Of a stretch of DNA of 64,000 bases, positions 9,057-16,820 are shown in pieces. The notes below the pieces were generated by a model, which worked only from the letters and a program-made list of their open reading frames with translations, searched no databases and was not told the origin of the DNA. Origin of the DNA: Pilimelia terevasa (GTDB taxonomy: Bacteria > Actinomycetota > Actinomycetes > Mycobacteriales > Micromonosporaceae). Position numbers and translations under genes: made by a program. The DNA lies in NCBI RefSeq assembly GCF_014647915.1, contig NZ_BMQC01000008.1, forward strand, positions 1 through 64,000, given 5' to 3'. The first letter of the stretch is position 1. The number at the start of each line of letters is the position of its first letter.

Positions 9057-9878
9057 ATGTCTGCCTCCGATCCCTACGCCCGCCTGCACCTCACACCCCG
9101 GGACTTCACGTTGTTGGGCTGGCTGGCCGAGCACTACGTGCTGTCCACCGACCAGATCGCCCAGGCCCTGTTCCCGTCCGTGCGCAAAGCGCAGACCCGG
9201 CTGCGGGCGCTCACCTTGGCGGGGGCGGTGTCGCGGTTCGTGTTCACCCGCCACGCCAGCGAATCGCGGTCCCACCGCTACACCCTCGGCCCCCTCGGCG
9301 CCGCCCTGCACCCCAACGACTGGCACGACCCCGCCAACCCCGACGCCCGCCCACCACGCACCAGCCTGGAGCGGCGTACCCGCATCGCCGCCTACCCCGC
9401 ACTGGGGCACCTGTTGGGCGTCAACGGCTTCTTCGCCGCCCTCCACGCCGTCGCCCGGGTCGATCCCGCGGCTGCGGTGCTGACCTGGTGGTCCGAGCAA
9501 CACGCCGCCAGTGTGTTCACGCCCGACAGCCCCCGCCTACGGCCCGACGCCTACGGCTGCTGGGCCTACGGCGCCGACGAGGTGGAGTTCTTCCTCGAAC
9601 ATGACACCGGCACCGAGGACCTCGGCCGGGTCCTGCGTAAGCTCCCCGCCTACCAAGCTCTCACCCTCGCTACTGGCGACGCCCGACCGCTGCTGTTCCG
9701 CCTCCCGGACAGCCGCCGCCAGCAGCGGCTGCTCAGGCACCTGGATACCATCGACCTGTCCATGACGGTGGCCACCTCCACCCACGACCAGCCACCCCAC
9801 CAAGCCGTGTGGACCATCCCCGGACACCGCGAACGCCTGCCGCTGCACCTGATCCCGGCGAGGATCGCCGCCCGTTAG
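9057..9878 (+). CDS. Replication-relaxation family protein (winged-helix DNA-binding)
   Basis: 273 residues from ATG at 9057, with GAAAGG about 12 nt upstream. The N-terminal 80 residues read as a winged helix: LTPRDFTLLGWLAEHYVLSTDQIAQALF, then a recognition helix and the wing around SRFVFTRH. The rest matches the layout of the plasmid replication-relaxation family (Replic_Relax), including the acidic FFLEHDTGTE segment. These proteins occur on actinobacterial plasmids and integrative elements beside T4SS ATPases. They are thought to act in DNA processing at the origin. No separate relaxase is visible nearby, so this is the best local candidate for the origin-binding function. Confidence 0.75.
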   Translation: MSASDPYARLHLTPRDFTLLGWLAEHYVLSTDQIAQALFPSVRKAQTRLRALTLAGAVSRFVFTRHASESRSHRYTLGPLGAALHPNDWHDPANPDARPPRTSLERRTRIAAYPALGHLLGVNGFFAALHAVARVDPAAAVLTWWSEQHAASVFTPDSPRLRPDAYGCWAYGADEVEFFLEHDTGTEDLGRVLRKLPAYQALTLATGDARPLLFRLPDSRRQQRLLRHLDTIDLSMTVATSTHDQPPHQAVWTIPGHRERLPLHLIPARIAAR

Positions 9879-10428
9879 CGGCTATGGCGCTCTAACGGTT
9901 CTAACGGCGCTAACGGAAACGCCATCGAAACTGGCAGCGTCGGCTCTAACGGTGCAGGTCAACCCCGATATTCGCCGATCTCGGCGGTGGGCAGGCCCGT
10001 TAGAGGGGTGTCGTACGGTCATCGCCCTACACACCTTTAAAAACCCCGCTCCGCCCCCGGTTGGTCCCGCCTTCGGACACCCCGCCTTTACGAGGCCACG
10101 GCAAAAGCCCACCCGCTCACCAGAGCCGGTCGGCGCCGCAGCCCCGCACAGGCGACCCACAAGGTCGCACCCACCACCAGCACCACCGCTTCACCAGCAC
10201 CACCCGCGATCGTCTCGATCGCACCCCCGCTGATCACGCAGCACACCGCACGCCCGAATGGGCGAGCAAGATCGCCGTCGGGCGAGCACGCCTGACAACG
10301 CCGGACGCGACCGTCCACACCCACGCCGTAAGGCGCACCGAACAAGCCGAACCGCATTCTCGCGGGCCGGCAGGTTTCACGCGCCCCGGCCAGGGGCGCA
10401 CTCCCTGCAACAGGAAGGCACCCCGCTG
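9879..10428. promoter_or_regulatory. Intergenic region with CTCTAACGG cluster
   Basis: CTCTAACGG at 9890 and 9944, TTCTAACGG at about 9898, GCTAACGG at about 9909, and the complement CCGTTAGAG at 9997. The remainder to 10428 is C-rich with no credible gene. A 7-bp hairpin (GCGCCCC / GGGGCGC, 10381-10399) stands 30 nt before the next start. The motif cluster matches those at 424-710 and 1801-1873 and may be an operator or replication array. Confidence 0.6.
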
Positions 10429-11229
10429 ATGGGCACTACCGCTGGAACGCCGCTGACCAGCCACGGCAGCCGCGTCCCCACCACCCGAGCCGCCCGGCCG
10501 AACACCACCACGGCGTCGAGCCAGGCCTCCGCGCCGGTATCGGCTCCGCCGCCTGCGGTGGTCCGCACCATGATCGTCTGCCTGCCTGACGATCTACCTA
10601 CCGAGGTTCTGGCTGACGGCCGGGACCTGCACCGGCACCTCGGCCTACCCGCCACCGCCACCGCCGTGTTCTGGACCCACCCGAAGGTGCGGCCCTGGCA
10701 GCGCGGCGAACTGATCGACCTGCGCCCCGGAAAACGCGGACCCCGCTGGTGCGCCGGCGGGCCACTGCGTTTGCTGAATCTGGACGGGATGCGTCACGGC
10801 GCCGCTGTGGCCGCCGCCGTACGCCACCAGGTGTGGACTGAAACGGTGCGCGGCACCCGCAACGCCCACGACTGGAACCGCTACCTGGCCCGGCACCTGG
10901 ACCAGCCCGACCGCTACGGCCACACCCAAGCGGTGCGGGACTTCCAAGCCCAACCCCGGGTCCTGGCGATGCGCGCCCACAACGCCGCCCAACCAGCCGG
11001 ACCTCAACTCGACCCCTACGAGCTGGAGGCGTTGCAGGCCGGGCCCGCCGCCTACCAACACCTGCACGCCACCGCCGCCGTCTGCGGCGACGCGCTGCTA
11101 ACCGCTGACCGGCACACCTGGCAGCCAACCACGGGCCTGCTGGCCGACCGGATCGCCTACCTCGGCCGGGCCAACGCCCACCTCACCCACCTACGACCCG
11201 ATACCCGCCTGCTGGCGATCACCCTCTAA
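10429..11229 (+). CDS. Conserved-looking hypothetical protein
   Basis: 266 residues from ATG at 10429 behind CAGGAAGG. The first 45 residues are Thr/Ala/Pro rich and look disordered. The rest is a compact soluble domain beginning VVRTMIVCLPDDLPTEVLADGRDLHRHLGL, with many His, Trp and Tyr residues. I do not recognise the family and see no signal peptide or membrane segment. It opens the block of unknown genes that follows the T4SS core and probably shares a transcript with them. The stop overlaps a CTCTAAC motif variant. Confidence 0.6.
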   Translation: MGTTAGTPLTSHGSRVPTTRAARPNTTTASSQASAPVSAPPPAVVRTMIVCLPDDLPTEVLADGRDLHRHLGLPATATAVFWTHPKVRPWQRGELIDLRPGKRGPRWCAGGPLRLLNLDGMRHGAAVAAAVRHQVWTETVRGTRNAHDWNRYLARHLDQPDRYGHTQAVRDFQAQPRVLAMRAHNAAQPAGPQLDPYELEALQAGPAAYQHLHATAAVCGDALLTADRHTWQPTTGLLADRIAYLGRANAHLTHLRPDTRLLAITL

Positions 11230-11530
11230 CACCCCGGCACAGGGCCGGCCGGAACCTCGATAGCGCCGCCCGACCTGGGCTGCGCCATCGCCGTACCCAA
11301 CCAGCACCCAACGCCGGCGGCGCCCCGTCAGGGGCAAGACCATTTCCGCCGGAAACATCCGGCACCCGGCCTTTACCTCTTCGCCCACCCGAAACAGACA
11401 ACACGCCCGCACACCAGCCCCGGTGCGCGGGCGCCTCCACATCCGGGGCCGGGGAAGCGACTTGACCTTGCCCCGCGGCGAAGCGTGGATCAACCACGCC
11501 TCACCCATCGAAGAGAGGAACACCAGTCCC
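11230..11530. other. Intergenic region with a short pre-start hairpin
   Basis: No gene seen. A 6-bp hairpin (GCGTGG / CCACGC, 11483-11499) lies 32 nt before the next start codon, followed by GAGAGG. A weaker G+C-rich fold lies at about 11403-11433. Confidence 0.5.
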
Positions 11531-12472
11531 ATGACCACAGCAACAGCCAGCACCCCGACGGGGTCGCAGAAGGTGATCGCCGCGATGTGGCGTGACCTAA
11601 ACGGGGGCCCGGCAACAGCGGCGCAGGTCGCCGACGCCGCCGGGCTCGGCTACTCCACCGTCACCCCGATCCTGCGCCGTATGGGCACCGAGGGCACCGC
11701 CACCAAGGACGGCCAAGGGCGGTGGGTACTCAACCTCGACCAGCCCCAGCTTGTCCTCCCCGCAGCAGGGGACGACCAGCCAACGCACGACGCGAGCGCC
11801 GACGATGACCCCGCCGGAGACCATGCCGAAACAGCCGCCGCCGCAGAGGCGTCGACCACCGACATGGACGCCGACGCCGACCCGGCCGGTGGCACCGACC
11901 CGGAACCCGAGGTAGACGCCGCCAGCAGGGTCCAAGGTGCACCCGACGGTGAGGTGGCCGACAACCAACCGGCCACCGCCCCTAACACCGCTGCCGCCGA
12001 CGGTGACGGTGACGGTGACGGTGACGCGCAGGAACTAGCTGCCGCACCGCTCCAGTGCACACCGAAGGATCAGACGCCGGATCCGCAGCCGGAGGAAGCC
12101 GAGGGCGATCCCGCTCCCAGCACCACCGAGGCAGCGCCCTCCGACACCGCGCAAACCACCGACACCGCGGAAACCACCGACACCGACACGACCGACGCCG
12201 ACACGGCCGACGAACAGAAGAAGGGTCGGCGGGTGTCGGCGCATCCGAAGCGGCCCAAGGGCGCGCTGCGCGGCGATGTCCTGGCCGTGCTGCAGGCCGA
12301 TCCGGACACCGCCTTCAAGGTGTCGCAGATCTGCAAGCACCTCGACACCGTCAACGACGGCAGCAGGGCGAAAGCCTCTGCGGGGGCGGTCGCTAACGCG
12401 CTGGACAAGCTCGTCGGTGACGGAAGCGCCCGCCGCCATGACGGCAAGCCCGCCACCTACCAGGCCGAATGA
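11531..12472 (+). CDS. Two winged-helix domains joined by an acidic linker
   Basis: 313 residues from ATG at 11531. The N-terminal domain (about 10-70) reads as a winged helix: KVIAAMWRDLNGGPATAAQVADAAGL, then STVTPILRRMG and a G-rich wing. Residues 75-230 form a long Asp/Glu/Thr/Ala-rich low-complexity linker. The C-terminal domain (about 240-313) is a second winged helix: ALRGDVLAVLQADPDTAFKVSQICKHL, with AVANALDKLVGDG as recognition helix. Two DNA-binding heads on a flexible acidic tether suggest a DNA-bridging or nucleoid-type protein. The MoxR protein at 18694 carries a similar winged helix. The function is inference. Confidence 0.65.
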   Translation: MTTATASTPTGSQKVIAAMWRDLNGGPATAAQVADAAGLGYSTVTPILRRMGTEGTATKDGQGRWVLNLDQPQLVLPAAGDDQPTHDASADDDPAGDHAETAAAAEASTTDMDADADPAGGTDPEPEVDAASRVQGAPDGEVADNQPATAPNTAAADGDGDGDGDAQELAAAPLQCTPKDQTPDPQPEEAEGDPAPSTTEAAPSDTAQTTDTAETTDTDTTDADTADEQKKGRRVSAHPKRPKGALRGDVLAVLQADPDTAFKVSQICKHLDTVNDGSRAKASAGAVANALDKLVGDGSARRHDGKPATYQAE

Positions 12473-12554
12473 CCGGCCGGCACTACCACGTCCTGATCGC
12501 CTTTAGCCCGGGCCAGCCGTCAAAGCCGTGGAAAGCGAACGGCCGGCCCGGTGA

Positions 12555-12573
12555 CTCCAACCAAAGTTTGGAG
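12555..12573 (+). promoter_or_regulatory. Hairpin that would cover the GGDEF gene's ribosome site
   Basis: CTCCAA (12555-12560) pairs with TTGGAG (12568-12573) around 7 nt. The right arm contains the GGAG that serves the GTG at 12583. If it folds in the mRNA, translation of the GGDEF protein would be limited. The stem is short. Confidence 0.45.
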
Positions 12574-12582
12574 CTACGCCAA

Positions 12583-13278
12583 GTGTCTCTAACAATTTCT
12601 ACGGGCACCACCCTGGCCTGGACCATGATCGGCCTGATCGCCGGCGTCGCGGCCCTGCTGCCGGCGTGGTGGATCGCCAACCGGCAGCGCGTCCACTGGC
12701 AGACCAAAGCCCTCACCGACGAGCTGACCGGCCTGGCCAACCGCCGGCACCTCATCCGCACCCTGCACCGCATGGCCGACACCAGCCGCGCCGTCGCCGT
12801 GATCCTGCTGGACCTTGACGGGTTCAAGCAGGTCAACGACATCGGCGGTCACGGCGCCGGTGACGACCTGCTACGCGCGGTCGCCGACCGGCTCAACCGC
12901 ATCGAACATCGGCACCTGCACACCATCGCCCGCCTCGGCGGCGACGAGTACGCGATCGTCATCGACAACCCCGACTCCGCCGCCGACATCGCCGATGCGA
13001 TCGCGCAAGCACTCGCTGGGACTCCGGTGAGCCTCGGCTGGGGCCACCTTGCCTCGGCGGCGGCGTCGATCGGGGTCACTGTCGGGGAGGCGGGGGCGCA
13101 GCCGCGACTGCTGCTGCATCAAGCCGATGCCGCTATGTACCAGGCCAAGCGTGCAGGCGGCGCACAGATCCGCATGTTCACCCCGGCCGCCACCGAGCCC
13201 GGTCTGGTTGAGCGTCCCGCCGTACGGCAGCGCGACCGGCGACACGACACGGTCGAACTGCCCTGCGTCGACTCATGA
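12583..13278 (+). CDS. Membrane-anchored GGDEF (diguanylate cyclase-type) protein
   Basis: 231 residues from GTG at 12583 with GGAG 9 nt upstream. An ATG at 12469 overlaps the previous stop (ATGA) but would add 38 residues unlike protein. A single transmembrane helix (about 9-31) precedes the GGDEF domain: DELTGLANRR at 46-55, DLDGFKQVND at 77-86, and the active site GGDEY at 119-123. The catalytic signature is intact. The inhibitory I-site RxxD expected five residues before GGDEY reads RHLH, so product inhibition is probably lost. There is no sensory domain. The likely role is to raise c-di-GMP near the membrane, perhaps coupling conjugation to cell-surface state. Confidence 0.85.
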   Translation: MSLTISTGTTLAWTMIGLIAGVAALLPAWWIANRQRVHWQTKALTDELTGLANRRHLIRTLHRMADTSRAVAVILLDLDGFKQVNDIGGHGAGDDLLRAVADRLNRIEHRHLHTIARLGGDEYAIVIDNPDSAADIADAIAQALAGTPVSLGWGHLASAAASIGVTVGEAGAQPRLLLHQADAAMYQAKRAGGAQIRMFTPAATEPGLVERPAVRQRDRRHDTVELPCVDS

Positions 13279-13314
13279 CGCAGCACGTCTCACCGCGCAC
13301 CTGCCAGTAGCCCA

Positions 13315-13369
13315 GGCCGGACCGACCCCCTCGCGCCGCCAGCCGGCTGCCCGCCAGGTCGGTCCGGCC
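13315..13369 (+). other. Hairpin 32 nt before the next start
   Basis: Perfect 13-bp arms (GGCCGGACCGACC / GGTCGGTCCGGCC) around a 29-nt loop that can itself fold. One of a series of gene-specific hairpins in this block. Confidence 0.8.
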
Positions 13370-13400
13370 ACCAGCATGCCCAACAACAAGGAGAACCAGC

Positions 13401-14045
13401 ATGTCCGCCACACGTTTGAAGGTCGGCGACTACGTCGTCACCACCACCAAGCACCTCAAAGACTGCATCGGGGTCGTCTACCAGATCACCGAACTGGACC
13501 GTGACAAGGCAACCGGAACACCCCTCGGCGACGGGTTCCCAGTCGAGGAACCGGCCGTGATCTGGCAGCCGGCACCACCGGCCTTTGTCGCGCAGGCCAA
13601 GCGGATGGCCGACGGTGACATCCGCGCCGGCGACCTGGTCGTCCTGGACTCCCGCTACGGCCGACGCAAGGACCAGGGTGTGGTCTTCGAGGTCACCGAC
13701 GTGGTCGGCGGCAAGGTCGACGCAGTGTCCGTGGTCGGCGGAAGGAAAGCCGGCGGACCGCCGCAGGCGTTCCGGCCCGCCCCCGCCGACCTGGTCGCCG
13801 CGGCCAGGACCAAGGCAGCCGCCGCGCCGGACGCCGCGAACATTGACCTGGGCAGCGTCGTCACCATCTGCGGCCGTGGCTGGAAGCAGCCTGTCGAGGT
13901 GCTGTGGGTGGTGATCCGCCGCAACGGCGACGAGCACGCCGACGTCGCCCGCCTCGGCGGTGACGGTGGCCGGTACTGGCCCAAGATCCCGATCACGGCC
14001 ATGCGGCTGACCACCCCACCCCAGCCCGCACCCGCCACCAACTGA
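13401..14045 (+). CDS. Hypothetical soluble protein with repeated SH3/KOW-like strands
   Basis: 214 residues behind AAGGAGAACC. It starts MSATRLKVGDYVVTTTKHL and contains a second similar strand pattern around residue 75 (IRAGDLVVLDSRYG) and a third near 150 (IDLGSVVTICGRG). These suggest three small beta-barrel modules, each opened by a GD or GS turn. This is a structural impression only; I do not recognise a family. No export signal. It sits between hairpins at both ends, before the exported peptidoglycan hydrolase. Confidence 0.55.
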   Translation: MSATRLKVGDYVVTTTKHLKDCIGVVYQITELDRDKATGTPLGDGFPVEEPAVIWQPAPPAFVAQAKRMADGDIRAGDLVVLDSRYGRRKDQGVVFEVTDVVGGKVDAVSVVGGRKAGGPPQAFRPAPADLVAAARTKAAAAPDAANIDLGSVVTICGRGWKQPVEVLWVVIRRNGDEHADVARLGGDGGRYWPKIPITAMRLTTPPQPAPATN

Positions 14046-14066
14046 CCCCACCCCACCGCACCACCT

Positions 14067-14111
14067 GCAGGGGCCGTGGCACCGCCAACCGGCGGACGCC
14101 GCGGCCCCTGC
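14067..14111 (+). other. Hairpin 29 nt before the next start
   Basis: GCAGGGGCCGTGGC pairs with GCCGCGGCCCCTGC, with one wobble pair, around about 17 nt. It lies between two genes on the same strand. Confidence 0.8.
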
Positions 14112-14139
14112 CCGCCGTCGCCCAGGAAGGAAGCCGGCC

Positions 14140-15162
14140 ATGAAACTGCGCGCCCTGATGGCTCTGACCGTCGCCGCCGTAGCCGGGCTGATGCTCCTCG
14201 GCGCCGGTATCGGCGGCCTGTCCTACGGCCCGGCCAGCGCCGAAGACTGCCTGCCCACCACGGGCGCAAGGTCGGCGAGCGCGGCCAGCGACGGTGGCAC
14301 GGAGGGGTTCGACCGTGAGCAGCTCACCAACGCCCGTCTAATCATCGCCGCTGGAGCCAAGCTAGGTGTGCCGGCCCGCGCGCACTTGGTGGCGCTGGTG
14401 ACGGCGATGCAGGAATCCGGGCTACGGAACCTTCCCGGCGGGGACCGCGACTCGATCGGGCTGTTCCAGCAGCGCCCGAGCCAAGGGTGGGGCACCGCCG
14501 CTCAGCTGCACGACCCGACCTACGCGGCCAGCAAGTTCTACCAACGGCTGGCCAAGGTTCCCGGGTGGGAGCGGTTGTCAGTCACGGACGCAGCGCAGGT
14601 CGTGCAGCGCAGCGCCTACCCGAATGCCTACGCCAAACACGAACCGGCCGCCAGCCGGCTTCTGACTGCCATCGGTACCGGCATGCCAGCGTGCTCGCCG
14701 GTCAGCGCGCAAGGGTGGGTAGCTCCCGTCAAAGCCGCGGTCGTGTCCGGGTTCCGCACCACGGACCGGCCAGGCCACAACGGTGTCGACCTCGGCGCGC
14801 CCCGCGGGACGACTATCCGCGCCGCCGCCGCCGGACGCGTCGTGCAGTCGGTGTGCAACGTGGTGCCCGCCTCGCACGGCTGCGACCGGGACGGTAGCCC
14901 GACGGTCGGCGGGTGCGGCTGGTACGTCGACATCGACCACGGGGGCGGGGTGATCACCCGCTACTGCCACATGAGCCAGGAGCCTCGCGTCCACATCGGC
15001 GACCGCGTCACCGCCGGCCAACCGTTAGGGCAGGTCGGCTCCTCCGGGAACTCCTCCGGCCCGCACCTGCACTTCGAGGTCCACCTGCGCGGCGACTCCA
15101 GCCCCGCCGGCGCGGTGCCACCGACCGAGTGGATGGCCGCCCACGGCGCAGCCATCGGCTGA
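14140..15162 (+). CDS. Exported lytic-transglycosylase-like / M23 peptidase (VirB1-like)
   Basis: 340 residues behind AGGAAGG. The N-terminal hydrophobic helix (about 5-27) is a signal or anchor. Residues 50-175 resemble transglycosylase-like domains seen in actinobacterial T4SS hydrolases: AMQESGLRNL, then DSIGLFQQRPSQGWG and an AASKFYQRL helix. Residues 190-335 are a peptidase M23 (LytM) domain with the zinc motifs GHNGVDLGAP and HLHFEVH. Such bifunctional enzymes open the cell wall for the conjugation channel. The motif residues look intact. The first domain is inferred from pattern, the second is clear. Confidence 0.88.
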   Translation: MKLRALMALTVAAVAGLMLLGAGIGGLSYGPASAEDCLPTTGARSASAASDGGTEGFDREQLTNARLIIAAGAKLGVPARAHLVALVTAMQESGLRNLPGGDRDSIGLFQQRPSQGWGTAAQLHDPTYAASKFYQRLAKVPGWERLSVTDAAQVVQRSAYPNAYAKHEPAASRLLTAIGTGMPACSPVSAQGWVAPVKAAVVSGFRTTDRPGHNGVDLGAPRGTTIRAAAAGRVVQSVCNVVPASHGCDRDGSPTVGGCGWYVDIDHGGGVITRYCHMSQEPRVHIGDRVTAGQPLGQVGSSGNSSGPHLHFEVHLRGDSSPAGAVPPTEWMAAHGAAIG

Positions 15163-15312
15163 ACGTTCGGTTCGGCGGCACCACCTCTCAAACGTCCGGC
15201 GACCCGTCCTCCGGGACCGGCGCCGGAATGCACAAACCAACCCCCATCCGCGGGTCCCCGTCACCCCGGCCGGGGTGTGGGTGCCCTCACCGAGCAAAGG
15301 AGAACATCTCCG

Positions 15313-15687
15313 ATGTCGAATCAAGTAACGGGTGCGCCGATGGTGCGCTACCGCTACAACGACCAGCAGATGCACCGCTTCGCCGTCATCGCCGCCCGGG
15401 CGGCCGACGAGTGGGAACTGGTCTGCGACCTGCTGTGGGCGATCTACACCCCGCTGCTGTCCCACAGCACCGTCCCCACCCCGCCGCAGGCGACCGAGAC
15501 TGGCGAGGTGCCGCGGCTGCTGATCCCGTCCGGGCAGGCTGCCGCCATCCGGCAACTGGCCTACGACCGGGCCGACGACTGGGCCAGCAGGGCTGAGGTC
15601 GCGTTGCGGCTGATCAACCAGATGCCCCCCGAATACCACGACCACGGCCGGCCCAACGGCGGGCGCGCGGGTGGTCCTCGACGGTAG
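15313..15687 (+). CDS. Hypothetical protein, member of a three-copy paralogue family
   Basis: 124 residues from ATG at 15313 with AAGGAGA upstream. All-helical in appearance. It shares a pattern with the products at 16821 and 18206: a segment like LLWAIYTPLL, then a spacer, then IPSGQ, and a helix ending DDWASRAEVALRLI. I do not know the family. The shared signature suggests the three came from duplication inside the element. A 6-bp hairpin (CACCCC / GGGGTG, 15262-15277) precedes it by 36 nt. Confidence 0.6.
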   Translation: MSNQVTGAPMVRYRYNDQQMHRFAVIAARAADEWELVCDLLWAIYTPLLSHSTVPTPPQATETGEVPRLLIPSGQAAAIRQLAYDRADDWASRAEVALRLINQMPPEYHDHGRPNGGRAGGPRR

Positions 15688-15720
15688 CGCGACCGACGTC
15701 ATCTAGCCCAGCCCCCTCGC

Positions 15721-15768
15721 AAGCGATGTGCCCCGCACCAGCCCCCTCCGGTGCGGGGCACATCGCTT
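15721..15768 (+). other. Perfect 19-bp hairpin 47 nt before the next start
   Basis: AAGCGATGTGCCCCGCACC pairs with GGTGCGGGGCACATCGCTT around a 10-nt loop. It is the longest perfect stem in the block and could act as terminator or processing site. Confidence 0.85.
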
Positions 15769-15814
15769 CCCAACCCATGCCCGCACGCCACACGATTTCG
15801 GAAGAGGAACTGTC

Positions 15815-16312
15815 ATGTCAGCTCAAACACCACCCCACACGCCCCAACCGCCACGGCCCCTACGCATCGGCGAGGAGGGCATCTTCGCTGGGGACTGGGC
15901 GCTCACCTACGACCCGGCGACCGGCCGGCACCGCGTCCCGGTCGGGTTCCCTGGCCTGTTGATCGACTGGTGGAACGGGTTCGCGGTCTGGTCCTGCAGC
16001 CGGCCGGTGGCCGAGGCGGTGGTCGCCGACCAGCAGTGCCTCCGCGACCAGGTCACCCACACCCTCACCGGGCAGGGCCTGACCGGTACGGCGCTGCGGG
16101 CCGAGTTGGATTTGCAGGCCGCGCCGATGGTGTGGGACGGCGCCGACATCATCGTTGACCAGACCCGCCTACACGGGCCCGCCGACGGGTTGTCGCGGAT
16201 CAGCCCGGACCAGCGGGGTCGGTATGTGATCTGCGGGTGGCGGTGGACCTGGACCCTGGTCGATCCCACCGACTGCGATCGCGTCGCCGACGATGCGGGG
16301 GGCCTGCGGTGA
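15815..16312 (+). CDS. Hypothetical protein, Trp-rich
   Basis: 165 residues from ATG at 15815 with GAAGAGG upstream; the earlier in-frame ATG at 15728 lies within the hairpin region. The sequence has a Trp-rich beta-type core (LLIDWWNGFAVWSCSRP, YVICGWRWTWTLVDP) and no export signal. Family not recognised. Its stop overlaps the next gene's GTG (GTGA), so the two are probably co-translated. Confidence 0.55.
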   Translation: MSAQTPPHTPQPPRPLRIGEEGIFAGDWALTYDPATGRHRVPVGFPGLLIDWWNGFAVWSCSRPVAEAVVADQQCLRDQVTHTLTGQGLTGTALRAELDLQAAPMVWDGADIIVDQTRLHGPADGLSRISPDQRGRYVICGWRWTWTLVDPTDCDRVADDAGGLR

Positions 16313-16692
16313 CCCGTTGTCTGTCGCGCGGGCATGTCGACCATGACGTGCTCGCCCAGGTCATGCACGCCGCCCGTGATGACGCCGACAACGCGGCCGC
16401 GGTGTGGGAGATGGACAACCTCGGCGGCCGGTCAGCCGGCGACCCCACCCCACTGGCCCGCAAGGTAATCACCGGAATCGACGACGGCGACCCGGTGATC
16501 CTGGATGCCCTGCCCGGACCGTCGATCGACGGGCCGGCCGAGGCGCTCACCCAGGCTGCCCCGGCCGGCGCTGATCTGGCCGGTCTGTGCCCCGGCTGCG
16601 CAGACCGCGTCAACGACGCCTACCTGACCGACTACGTGCAGCGTCTGCATGACGCGGTGGTTGAGCACTGCGAATACCACCTGAACCCGTAG
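16309..16692 (+). CDS. Hypothetical small protein, translationally coupled
   Basis: 127 residues from the GTG that overlaps the preceding stop. It contains a CPGC pair (LAGLCPGCADRVND, about residue 93) and a C-terminal CEYHL, so a small metal or structural zinc site is possible. The N-terminal half carries an acidic helix (DDADNAAAVWEMD). Not recognised. Coupling to the previous gene suggests a joint role. Confidence 0.5.
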   Translation: MTRCLSRGHVDHDVLAQVMHAARDDADNAAAVWEMDNLGGRSAGDPTPLARKVITGIDDGDPVILDALPGPSIDGPAEALTQAAPAGADLAGLCPGCADRVNDAYLTDYVQRLHDAVVEHCEYHLNP

Positions 16693-16751
16693 CCCCACCC
16701 CCGGGACTGCGGATCCGTCGAGCCCACTGGGGGCCGGCGCCAACCCTGATT

Positions 16752-16798
16752 GAGGCAGGGGAACGCGCCGGCGGAGCCGGCCCGCGTTTCCCTGCCTC
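16752..16798 (+). other. Long hairpin 23 nt before the next start
   Basis: GAGGCAGGGGAACGCG pairs with CGCGTTTCCCTGCCTC, with one wobble pair; the loop CCGGCGGAGCCGGCC can itself fold. Confidence 0.85.
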
Positions 16799-16820
16799 CT
16801 CACTATGAGGAGAAGCAGCA

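Noticed and set aside
12469-12582. ATG overlapping the previous stop as start of the GGDEF protein
   Set aside because: Coupling by ATGA is attractive, but the added 38 residues have no protein character and the GTG at 12583 has GGAG 9 nt upstream.
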